NCBI GenBank assembly: GCA_022316685.1
Contig: JAKJHU010000330.1
Coordinates: 114,501 to 178,500 of the forward strand
DNA: 64,000 nucleotides
Direction: 5' to 3'
Source of the DNA: Progne subis subis
Taxonomy: Eukaryota; Chordata; Aves; Passeriformes; Hirundinidae
Shown here: one piece after another, positions 10,852 to 20,208 of the stretch
How positions within the stretch are numbered: position 1 is the stretch's first letter
How the letters are laid out: each line of letters starts with the position of its first letter
Program-made: the position numbers and the translations under genes
The notes under the pieces: generated by a model
What the model was told of the DNA's origin: nothing
Seen by the model: only the letters and a program-made list of their open reading frames with translations
Database searches by the model: none

Positions 10852-11253
10852 ATGGCTGAAGAGAGCATTTGGTGCCCAGAGGCTATGGCTCATATGGAAA
10901 ATCGTTTTCGGCTGTGGATTTCACATAATGCTGCAATACATTTGGTGTGCCACCCACATATTGAAAGAATAACCCAGCCCCCAGATATTCAAGATATCCT
11001 TAGTACAGAAAGGTCAGAAACTGCCATCCCACAGAGAGAAGTTTCCATGTTTCAGCAAGGTTGCTGCAAACACGGTCATCAGTGTGAGCGGTGTAAAGCA
11101 GTGACCATGAAGTGGCTGAGACAAAGCCATTGGCACAGAACAACTGTACCTTGGGACCAAAGAGATGTAGCTTTTATGATTAATTTTATACGATGTTTTA
11201 GTAGAGTAGAGCAAGACTTTAGAATGCACAATTGGGTTATAAGACAGATCAAC
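10852..11253 (+). CDS. ERV-A accessory frame X, Cys/His-rich, function unknown
   Basis: An open frame from ATG 10852, running to 11253 before a nested antisense LTR replaces the natural 3' part (the frame stays open through the LTR to 11544). The product is about 134 residues before the LTR. It is rich in Trp, Cys and His, with a compact CCKHGHQCERC cluster (about 11068-11100) that could bind zinc and a basic Trp-containing stretch after it. It lies where integrase would be expected. Copy 2 has the same frame at 61439-61840, almost identical. I do not recognise the family. It could be a captured gene, a viral accessory gene, or chance. Confidence 0.4.
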
Positions 11254-11566
11254 TGTCACCGAGACACACAAAGCAGTCACAAGCAGACAAGAGATTTCGC
11301 AAGGCAGAGGTTCCTCCGATCCAGTTCACAGCTGAGAGAGCGGAGAGAGCCTCTTTGTTTATTTCTTACATTTTATACATTTGTGGGTCTAGCAGAAGAT
11401 TGGCTTTTTGGAGTTTCCACCCCTCAGCCTCAGTGGCCAGACCAATTGTCAGTTACAATTGTTTTCAGGTTAGAAATATGCAAACAAAGGACAGAGAATG
11501 AAAAACAAAGGATTTGTTTATGTTACATCTGTGGGAAAAGGTAGGAAACTGCTGTAATATTCTACA
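11254..11566 (-). mobile_element. Nested compact solo LTR, antisense inside ERV-A copy 1
   Basis: On the minus strand it begins TGTAGAATATTACAGC and ends GTGTCTCGGTGACA (TGT...ACA), 313 bp. It has a TATA box (TGTATAAAATG, about 11375-11385), an AATAAA about 10 bases further, and a C/T-rich R-U5. This is the layout of a short avian LTR. The same insertion is in copy 2 (61841-62154), so it predates the split of the copies. No clear target duplication: flanks ATCAAC and GTAACT share only AAC. Confidence 0.6.
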
Positions 11567-11918
11567 GTAACTAAAAGATCTGACTCCATTTCAAAAGGCT
11601 TTGAAAACTCAGAAAAACCAGGGTAACAATCAACATTGATACTTATATAATAGAAGATCAAGTACAAAGAGCATTGATTTATTTAGCGTATCACATGGAA
11701 CAATTAGTGGCTTTGAGAACACTGCAAGAACATCAAAGGATAATAAAAGTAAGATGTGGATACAGTAGGATTCCCAGAAACAACAGAAAAAGATAAATTG
11801 TCTTACTTAACCTGTTCAGGTTATAAAACTCCTTTGATAGTTAACAATTAAATGTTTGTGTTTTGTAATTGCTACTAACTTTAATTTATTAGAAAAATAA
11901 GGCGTCCTGGATTGGCTG
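11567..11918 (+). other. ERV-A intergenic stretch after the nested LTR
   Basis: AT-rich. One frame of about 50 codons (11625-11795) gives a helical, basic peptide (MEQLVALRTLQEHQR near 11697) that could be the displaced 3' part of frame X. A splice-donor-like AAGTAAGA occurs near 11748. Nothing else is recognised. Confidence 0.35.
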
Positions 11919-12289
11919 TTGACGGCAACTCCACTGAGTTTGGAGTCAGAAGAACGCCAGCTAGAAGGGATTAGACACTTCCTTGAAAAATGGGAACAGC
12001 CTGAACACATTGAAAATCTTTTAAGAGGCCTTGAGCAACTAACATTAACAGATTTCATTGAAGAATTACAATTACAGAAAAGAGATTGGAAACACCCCTT
12101 ACTAAAAGAGTCCAAGAACAAGTAACACACTGGGAGTGTACTAAGCATGGCTTAGAGTGTCGCCCATGGGTTTGTGTTATTTGTACGCTTTGCCGTAATT
12201 TGTGGTGGAGAGTAACAAGAGCGGAAGAGAGAGAAAGACAATTGATTTCTTTAACTTGCTTAGATTGCATGCGTGAACAGTTAATTTAA
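11919..12289 (+). CDS. ERV-A accessory frames Y/Z, helical then Cys-rich, unknown
   Basis: Two overlapping frames. Y (11919-12125) is an acidic, Leu-rich helical peptide of 68 residues. Z (12086-12289) is 67 residues with a CTKHGLEC pair, CVICTLC and CLDC, suggesting a zinc-binding cluster. The join looks like a frame change within 12070-12125: the Y frame runs out of helix into a short tail, while Z opens upstream of its ATG. Copy 2 carries the same pair at 62507-62877 with one or two differences. Z echoes the KHG-x-x-C pattern of frame X. Family not recognised. Confidence 0.4.
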
Positions 12290-12329
12290 AAAGCTTTTTC
12301 AGTGATTTTTTTTTTTAACACCTTTAAGA

Positions 12330-12682
12330 TATGAAGATGGAACCTTTTATGCAATGGTCCAATTAATAGAAAATTTAGACCAATGAGTTTTTACTATATT
12401 AGCTTTTGAGCAGGTGAGAGAGCAAACAATTCATAATATTATAGACCACTGTATCATAATTAACAGTTACTGTGGAGAAGGAATTTGTGTGCCACGCTAT
12501 AGACACATTTCTTACGTGAATTGGCATTGTGAATGTGCCTATTGGTGGCAATGAAAACTTAATAATAATACACAACATGGGAGTAAAATCTACCAACAAA
12601 TCAGGTTGTTAACTGAAGTAGTGAAAAAGCAAATCTTATTGTGGTTGGCACATCTCCAGAGCTTTGGTGGTTTAGACTAAAA
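12330..12682 (+). pseudogene. ERV-A accessory frame W, Cys-rich, broken in copy 1
   Basis: A frame through RYEDGTFYAMVQLIENLDQ is stopped by TGA near 12385. It then continues with EQTIHNIIDHC, a CGEGICVPRYR motif and NWHCEC, ending at a stop near 12553. In copy 2 the same frame stays open about 65 codons further to 63263. The patch 12540-12590 is much more divergent between copies than its surroundings. Product unknown; the Cys pattern (C..GxxCVP...CxC) is visible in both. Confidence 0.35.
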
Positions 12683-12766
12683 GAAGAAGTAGCTGACTAA
12701 CCCAGAGAGAGAAAGAGGGCAGTGCTGCGAGAACTGTGAGTAATCTGTGCCATCCTTGAGACAAAC

Positions 12767-15037
12767 ATGAGACCAAGGGTACCAGTGAGACCAAATGCAC
12801 CAGTGACTAGATCCCAGGATATAAACTTTGCTGCCAACAATCCTGACATCTTGGCCCTTGGCTGCAACCCAAAGGGCCTTGAGGACGGTAGAAAGTCAAA
12901 ACTCCTGAGGATTATTTTCACTGTGTTTGTCGTGATGCCCTTGGCAACTGGCCAAAACTATGGAGCCACTCTGGACAGAGTCCATGAGAGAAGGGAATGA
13001 GCAATGCAGGAACAAACAATAATAAAACAAGGACCACAAGAGTGGGCAATGAGAGAACAATCTATGCAAAAACAAAGTCCCAATAATGCTGATCCCTGTA
13101 ATAAATGCAAACACTCCATGTGGATCAAGGACAAGATGGAATTTGTGTTTGTGGCATATCCATATGTTAATGCTGCCTGCTACGATCGCAGCAATTTTAG
13201 AGATGTTTTTGTTAAAAATAGAAAAATGAATTGCGTACTGAAAAAATTAGGATTTAATAGACCAGCTCCTTATCCTTATAGCGATCAAATCTGTCCTCAA
13301 TATGAAATTTTTGTTTGTTTGTTTGTTTTGAGAAAGATGAGAATGGGAATGATCCAAGTATAGGTATAGGAGGTACAGAACTAAGGAAAAAAAAAGGAAA
13401 CCCAAAAGAATCAAAAGAAATATGTAAAAAGGGCATAGGGAAAGAATTAAAGGAACTGGATAAGCTGTATGAACAATTCAAACAGCAGTATATCCTCTGG
13501 GATTTGACAACCTCAGCTAAGAAACTTTTTGTAGCTTTGATGAAAGAAATTGCTACAGAATCAGGATTATCCAAATGCTGGATCTGTGGGGGACTTAGAA
13601 TGGCTGAAAGATGGCTCTGGAGAGGTGAGAGCCTAGCTCCAGAACAATTTTTCAAATGGAATCATACTCAAACTTCCAAGACATTAAAACTACCTCAAGG
13701 ATGGATTTTGAGTCATCAAGTAATTGGAACAGTCTGTGTGACTCAAGAAGGAAGGAAATATAATGAAGTTGTAAGATATACTCCTTGTATATCTACTTTA
13801 GTAGTTAATTTGGATAATAAAACTAAGCCCTGGCAACCAAAAACTTTTACTGGGCTTTGGAGAATAACAAAGGAAATGAATTGTGAGTGGAATATTCAAA
13901 CTGATTTGTGCTGGCATAAAAGTCCTGGAGCTAACCCCTACCAATCCAAATAAAGACCTAAAATCCTATTAGGAACAACAAGAAAAAACAGATAGTAAAT
14001 GGAAAGCCCCTGATGGAATATATTGCATTTGTGGGCAATGAGCATAGAGTGAATTACCTCAAAAGTGGGAGGGAACCTGTACCTTAGGAGTTATACGACC
14101 CTCCTTCTTCGTCATACCAAGGTCTAGGAGAAATATGCTGGGAACACCACTTGATGAGACTCTAGAAAGGAATAAAAGAGATTTAAACCTCGACTACCCA
14201 AAGACAGGGGGAAACCAGGAATGGGGGGAAGATGAATGGCCTGCAGAAAGAATCATAACGTATTATGACGCAGCAACTTGGGCTGAGGGTGGATCTTGGG
14301 GATATAGGACCCCAATTTATCTATTTTATTGGTTGATAAGACTCCAGGCAGGAGTGGAGGTTGTATCAAACCATACTTCTGATGCCCTAAAGTTATTGGC
14401 CAAGCAGCATTCACAAATGTGAGCATTTGTATATCAAACCAGAATTGCCCTAGGTTATCTGTTGGCTGAAGAAGGGGGAGATGGAGGAAGATTTAACGAA
14501 CCTGAGTGCTGTGTGGAGAGAGATGATCATGGGGAAGCCATCACAAAACTTGCTGAAGAAATTAAAGGGGTGGCACACGTACCTGTTCAAAAGTGGAATT
14601 CTATTCTAAAAACGGATTGGTGAGATAACCTCTTTGGAGGAGCCGGTGGAAGAAGGTGAGATTTATTGCTGTTATGTTCTGGATTAGGATTATTATTCTT
14701 ACCATGCATGATTCCATGTCTTATTAGACTAATCTACCCAGTGATACAACGAAGGCAAATCACAGCAATGCCCATTGATCCAGAATTGGCAGCAAAAAGG
14801 AAACCAAATCCTTTGATGATATTAAAAGCTAGACCTACTCATTCTCAAAAGAAAGAACCCGAAGAGATGGTGACTGAACATAAAGAGACTACTCTAGCAC
14901 AAGAGATGTTAACCAAATTTGAGAAGGAATGCAAAAAGCTTGATGCAGCACAGGAGATGTTAGAAAAATTAGAGGCTGAAATGAGAGAGTGTGCAAACCT
15001 GGTTTATTGGAAGAAATTGAGATTCAGTTTTAATTGA
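12767..15037 (+). pseudogene. env: ERV-A copy 1 env
   Basis: Envelope glycoprotein remnant. The ATG at 12767 is followed by a basic leader and a hydrophobic signal segment (about 12905-12955). A TGA at 12998-13000 stops it; copy 2 shares this stop. SU continues at 13004 and is frameshifted at a TTTG microsatellite (13308-13330). SU then carries CWIC (13576-13587), a gamma-type SU-TM disulfide motif. An RNKR furin-type site lies at 14168-14179. TM follows with stops near 14420 and 14622. The CC of the expected CX6CC is present near 14506, but its first Cys is not visible. The membrane anchor is about 14670-14740. The cytoplasmic tail is long (about 90 residues) with a heptad-rich helix. Confidence 0.85.
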
Positions 15038-15057
15038 AAAGCATGAATCAATATGAT

Positions 15058-15079
15058 TAAAAAGAGAAATGGGGGCAAT
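15058..15079 (+). other. Polypurine tract of ERV-A copy 1
   Basis: AAAAGAGAAATGGGGGCAA lies immediately before the 3' LTR start TGTAATAC. It is the expected plus-strand primer of reverse transcription. This fixes the LTR border at about 15080. Confidence 0.8.
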
Positions 15080-15923
15080 TGTAATACATGAAAATGATTC
15101 ATGCTAATTGTAATTATATTAATATATAAAGTTCTATTTTAGAAAATATTTGTGATAAAGTAGTAAAGGAAAAAGTAGATGTGATTAGTGTTGCAAAGCA
15201 GATGGGCCCCTTGGCAGACACTACAGAGAAAAATAAGATAACAGGATGCACTTTGAGATAAGCAAGAGCTTCAAAGCGGGATTGGCCAAAGCTGGGACTA
15301 CTCCAAGGTAGGGAGATGGGCCCTTTGCAGATGTGATGGAATACAGGATGTCTTAAGATAGAACTGGCCTTGAGATGGACAAAGTTGGGACTATTCCAAG
15401 GTAGCGAGTTTGGGTGGTGGTTTGATCCATGAAATAATTACTTTTTGGAACATAATGCTTAGTTATATATAACACAAACCTTAGAGCGCAAGCGCAACCA
15501 TTAAGGCTATTCATAGGAGAAGAGGAAGATGATGAGCTGTCATCTGAAGAAGACCACCAAAAAGCCAAGAAGACCCCTAACAACAAGTGAAGCATGAGCT
15601 ATGTAGTATAGCGATGTAGATTTTACAAATGGAAAATAGGAGGAGATTCACAGGAAATATTAATGAGTACGCATTAGCATACAGTATATGAGTTCAAGTT
15701 GGATTACTTTGTTTTGTACGTGAGATAGGGTGAGAAAGCCCCCACCTCTGTACCCGGGTTGGTTTTGCTTATGCTTTATTTGAACAGTACTTATCTTTAA
15801 TTGATCACTGCCAAATTTTTGTATATGCTTGATAATAAAATGCTGCTTCAATAAAATTGCATTGCTCCTAAATTGAACTTCATTGCTTATTAAATTAGAC
15901 ATATAGAGCTTCATTTAAAACCT
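15080..15923 (+). mobile_element. ERV-A copy 1 3' LTR
   Basis: Begins TGTAATACATG after the polypurine tract and aligns through its length with the copy 2 5' LTR (55591-56424), roughly 90% identical by eye. TATA-like TTATATATAA is at about 15463-15472. AATAAA signals are at 15834-15839 and 15850-15855. The last bases differ from the intact ...TTATAACA end in copy 2 and run straight into a TTCC microsatellite, so the 3' edge is eroded. A short acidic frame (GEEEDDELSSEEDHQ) at 15500-15585 is cut by deletion in copy 2. Confidence 0.85.
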
Positions 15924-16140
15924 TTCCTTCCTTTCCTGCCTTCCTTTCCTACCTTCCTTTCCTTCCTTCCTTTCCTTCCTTCCTTTCCTTCCTTCCTTCC
16001 TTCCTTCCTTCCTTCCTTCCTTCCTTTCCTTCCTTCCTTCCTTCCTTTCCTTCCTTCCCTTCCTTCCTTCCTTCTTTTCCTTCCTTCCTTTCCTTCCTTT
16101 CCTTCCTTCCTCCTTTCCTTCTCTCTCTCTCATTTCTTTT
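15924..16140 (+). repeat. (TTCC)n microsatellite
   Basis: About 215 bp of TTCC/TTTCC units with a short TC tail, abutting the eroded end of the ERV-A LTR. Confidence 0.98.
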
Positions 16141-16369
16141 TTTCTTTCTTGGGAGCAGGTGCCTTTACCCTCCCAAAATCACTGCCCCTCCACATCACCC
16201 CTGCACAGCACAGCACTTTAAACTCAGCCTTCCCAATTTCACAGCAACCTCACACAACACACTTTCAGGCCCCAAAATTCCTAAAAGCACCAGCAACCTT
16301 TAAAAACTGCTTCTTGCTTTCCCTCCCTCTACTCCCCTACTCCATGAGCACAAACCACCCCATCCCCCC

Positions 16370-17365
16370 ATTGCAATCCCTACTCCTCCCAACTTTACTA
16401 CCACCCCCACGCTGCAAATACACCCCACATTACACTGCCTCATCACTTTATGGGCAGGAAGTCCCCCCCAACCAGCCCTTGCACACTTCCAGCCATTCCA
16501 GGGCAGCCACAGCTTTTCCTCCCACTCTGTGCCAGGGCCCCACCGCCCTCCCAGGGAACAAGTCCATCCCCACATCCCAGTTCACCCTGGCCCCAAGCAG
16601 TGTCCAGCCATGGCCTGTGTCCTGGCGCTGCAGGCTCTTGCCAAGAGTCTCTCCCAGCCAGCAATTCCTGCTCTTCCCTGCCCTGGGGCAGCAGCTGCAA
16701 GTTGATTTGCTCCCTGGGCTCTGGCCCAGCCCCAAGCCAGGGCCGGGACCTTTCCCCAGAGCTCTGCCGGCACTGGCTCGCTTCGGCCGCAGCCCAGCAG
16801 CAGACGGAGCTCAGAGCTCCCCAGGGGCTGCGCCTCCTGCCCAGGGACAGCAGCAGGGGCAGCTGAGACTTCTGCCCCGGGGCCAGCAGGGAATGCACCC
16901 CAGGGAACGGCTGGGGCTGGGCCAGGCCAGCTGCGGGCTGGAGACCAGCAAAAGCTTCTTCCCCTGCAGGGGCCTTGACCACTCACCAGGCTCCCCAGGG
17001 AATGGTCACAGCTGCGAGGCTGCCGCAGCTCCAGGAGCCTTTGGACACCGCTCCCGGGAATGCCCAGGCTGCCACTCTTGGGCTGTCTGTGCAGGGCCAG
17101 GGCCTGGACTCCATGATCCCGCTGCCTCCCTCCCAGCTCAGCCCCTTCTGCAGTTCTCTCCCTTGGGCTCAGCCTTTGTGTCTCCTCCAGGCGCTGGCAG
17201 AGCTCTTGGGGCCGGGGCAGGAGCGGCACAGCCCCAGCGTTCCCCTCTCTGTGACACCACGGTGGGGACAGCTCCAACGTTCCCTGCCTGGAGACGCTCC
17301 AAGGGAAGCGTCCAGAGCCACAGCCAGAGAGCAAAACTGAGCGGGCACTGAGCACCCCCGGCCTG
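16370..17365 (-). repeat. Large inverted repeat, right arm
   Basis: Reverse complement of 1894-2580, with about 230 extra GC-rich bases at about 16770-17005. The arms enclose satellite, ERV-C and ERV-A copy 1 (about 13.8 kb between arms). A minus-strand frame of 284 codons crosses it but is Gly/Ala/Pro-rich and not conserved in the left arm, so I do not call a gene. Confidence 0.8.
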
Positions 17366-17469
17366 GGCTGATGTGCATTGCTGTGCACACAGCTCGGGGA
17401 AGGTCCCCCTGGCCACCTCCACAGTGCCACAGGCAAGTGTCAGATGGAGTTACAGAGCTCTGCTCAGGG

Positions 17470-17765
17470 CTGCCAAGGGAAGTTAATTAAAAATAAAAAA
17501 AACCTAAAAAAAAAACCAACAAAAAAAATGAACATACAAAAAAACCCATACAAAACCAAAAATTCCCACCACCCAAAAAAGAACTAAAATGGAAAAAAAA
17601 AAAAAAAAAGTTTAAAAATCCTATTAAACTTAAAAAAAACCCTCACCCCAAAATCAACAAAATCAATCAAAACAAAAGAACACGAAAATAATCCAAACCA
17701 ACCAAAAAAGACAAACAAACCCCAAAAGAAAACAAATAAGAAACAGAGAATTTCCCCCCAGCAGA
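17470..17765. repeat. A-rich low-complexity tract
   Basis: About 300 bp of AAAAC/AAAACC-like sequence with an A17 run near 17592. No unit is constant enough to be called a satellite. Confidence 0.85.
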
Positions 17766-19129
17766 GCTGTTCCATCTATCAGTTCTCACACCTGCACGCA
17801 TACAAAACCTGGGGTTGCAAATAATTAGGATTCATTGCGCACATTTGCAAAAAAAGCAGGTTTAGGACAGGCTTTCAGCAGAACTGTTCTCAGTTGAGTG
17901 AAAAAGGCCCCTTTGGCAGCTGCAGGGCCATTGGAAATGCAGACCCTCAGCCCACAGGGGAGGAAAGAGCTTTGAATTCCCCTCCTCTCACATGTAAACC
18001 CTGTTCCCAGGCTGCTCCACACACAGGATTCTTCTGGAGGACTGCGGAAAGCTGAGAGTCAGCTCTGCCTTCTCCATGTTCTGTGTCCTAAAGCTGCCTG
18101 GGAGAAGAAATTTAGGCTCAGCTCTGGTGGCACAATCCCTCCTGGCCCAGGGCACAGCACCAGGAAGGCCTTTGTGTGCCAAGGCTTTGCTGCAGCCAAG
18201 GAAAGCTCCTGGCTCAGGGTCACCTTTCCTGCTCAGCCAGAGCCCCGAGTGCCCCAGCAGCAGCAGAGAATGGCAGCATTGGCACAGGCTGGCACAGGAG
18301 GGGGAGATTTCCCCCTCGAGAGAGGCTCATATTCCAGTTGTTGCATTCGGGCAGCTCCAGATGCCTTAGCTTTGGTTGCACAGCAGCTGGAAATGCAAGT
18401 GCACGAGCTCTGTTCATGCCCAGCCGCAGCAGGTGACAGCAAGGACAGGGTCCTGGCAATGAGACATTTGCAGAGAGAGCCTTCAGCAAAAGCTGGAGGC
18501 TGGAACTCTGTGCAGAAAAGGCTCCGGGGGTCTCTGCAGGGAGGAAAAAGGAACAAAGTTCCAGTTGTGGCCTGGTTAGGCAGCACCAAAATGGTTCCTT
18601 TTCATGGCAAGGTTCCATTGCTGGGTGTTCTCTGAGCCCCAGAGCAGAGCCCAGGGGGCCAAGGAACTGAGAGCAGGGACTGTGCAGGAGCCGGGCACAG
18701 CGAGAGAGCCCGGGCTGAAGGTCAGCCCCGGGGCGGGCAGGGACTGGGAGGGGGCAGAGCCCGGGGGGTCCCGCAGAGCCTCCCTGCTCCAAAGCCCTGC
18801 CTGCGCCAGCGGGGCAGCTGCCGGGAGCCGTGTGCCAGGGCCGGGCCACAGGTGGGTGTTCCAAGTGCCTGCAGGGGAGCAGTTTTTGTCCCGATCCGGG
18901 GGCATTCCCACGGGGCTGGGGTCCCTGGGAAGGTGCAGGAGGGCAGGGTGGAAGTGGTTGAATTGTGGCTTTGTTTTCCAGATTTTTCTTTTGTTTGTTT
19001 GTTTTTGGTTTTTTTTGTTTTGTTTTGTTTTTGTTTTTGTCGGGGTGATGGCTGGTTGGGATTTTAGTGTTTTTTGGAGAGGATGGGGGGAATGTTTTTT
19101 CTGTGAGATGCCCCCATGTGTTTGAAGCC
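17766..19129. other. No gene recognised; G/T simple repeat at 18975-19040
   Basis: Moderately GC-rich sequence. Open frames up to 150 codons exist but are compositionally biased and carry no motif. A TTTG/TTTTG simple repeat occupies 18975-19040. Confidence 0.5.
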
Positions 19130-19640
19130 CACGGGTGCAGGGAGCGCTGGCACAGCCCCAGCACGGGCGGGGCGGCCCCGGGCGGGCTGTGGGAGCCGGG
19201 AGCGGCCGCCCGGGCCCGGAGCCGCCGCCTTGGGCCGGGAGCCCCCCGGGCAGAGCTCTGTGCTCGGGGCCGAGGCCCGGGCGGCCCGGGGAGCGCTTGG
19301 CAGCCCGTGGGCCCCCAGCGCAGGCGGCTCCGTGTGGCCGGGCTCCGAGGGGAGCGGCCCGGGCCGGCCGTGGCCGTGCGGGGCCTGGCGGGGCTCGGGG
19401 GGCCGGGCCGGGCCGGGCAAAGGCTGAGGGAGAGCGGGGGAAGCGTTGGCACAGAGGCCCCGGGCTCCCCGTGCTCCCCTGGCCACGCAGCCAGGCTCGG
19501 GGGCCGCCTCGCTCAGAGCCAGCCCCGGCTGCGGGGGTCCCCGGGGGCCCTGGGGAGGGGGCGGCGGGGGCTGACGGAGCTCTGTGCCTGGGGCTGGGCG
19601 CGGCTGCCCAGGGAGCGCAGGATGCAGGGTCCCCCCGTGC
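19130..19640 (+). promoter_or_regulatory. CpG island, probable promoter of the zinc-finger locus
   Basis: Very GC-rich with many undecayed CpG dinucleotides (GGCCGGGCCGGGCCGGG type runs near 19400), unlike the CpG-poor flanks. It lies about 600 bp upstream of the zinc-finger exons on the same strand. Long open frames on both strands here are a consequence of GC content. Promoter function is inferred from position and CpG density only. Confidence 0.55.
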
Positions 19641-20208
19641 TGGGGCTGCCTCTGCCCGCCTCAGGGGCTGCATTGTTAGCCCAGAGACACCTGGGGATTG
19701 CCTGATACCAGCAGGGCTGGAAGGGAAACCCAGGAATGGGTGAGCAGAAACGGGGTGACGAGAGATGGGGGTGCTCCAGAAGCCTGGAGATGTTGGGAGC
19801 GTGGACAAGGGGAACCCATGGATACACCTGCCCCTGAAAGAGGGACCCCAAACAGTGCTGACCCCTGAGACACCTGTGATGCCAAACTGGTGATCCCAGA
19901 GAAGAGGAACCTCCTGGATTCCCTGGAGGCACAGCAGCCCAGAGAGGGGAAACAGCAATACAAACTCGATTTGCAGCAACCCAGACCGGCAGGCCTCTAT
20001 GACCCCAAAGTGGAGGGACCAGTGAAGGAAGACTCATGGGTGGGTGTTTTTGCTGAATCTTGGTCATTAGTGTATGTTGATGGATTGAATCTTGGTGTTT
20101 TGGAGGTTTCTATGGGCACCAGATGCCCAGTGACTTCTAGAGATGGACTTGGGCAGGAGGGACCCCCTAACCCAATGTGCCCATACATTTTATTTTTCCC
20201 CAAACCAG

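Larger units (their letters stand above)
5872..15923 (+). mobile_element. ERV-A copy 1: gammaretrovirus-like provirus lacking its 5' LTR
   Basis: Order: leader, gag, protease, RT, RNase H, small accessory frames with a nested antisense LTR, env, polypurine tract, 3' LTR. It is closely related to copy 2 (55591-64000), same strand. The 5' LTR and primer site seen in copy 2 are absent; upstream of 5872 the sequence is ERV-C in antisense. All coding regions carry stops or frameshifts, many shared with copy 2. Integrase is not found. The element cannot be autonomous. Confidence 0.9.

Noticed and set aside
11014..11280. 88-codon minus-strand frame opposite accessory frame X
   Set aside because: Present in both copies only because the DNA is nearly identical; no motif, and frame X has the better Cys/His pattern.
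15490..15589. Acidic mini-protein in the ERV-A LTR
   Set aside because: Deleted in part in the other LTR; too short and unsupported.
15915..16133. Lys/Glu/Gly/Arg repeat peptide on the minus strand
   Set aside because: Translation of the TTCC microsatellite.
16582..17436. 284-codon minus-strand frame in the inverted repeat
   Set aside because: Not preserved in the other arm; composition-driven.
18576..19979. 467-codon minus-strand open frame across the CpG island
   Set aside because: GC-rich sequence lacks stops in several frames at once; the product is Pro/Ala/Arg-rich with no domain and overlaps other long frames on both strands.
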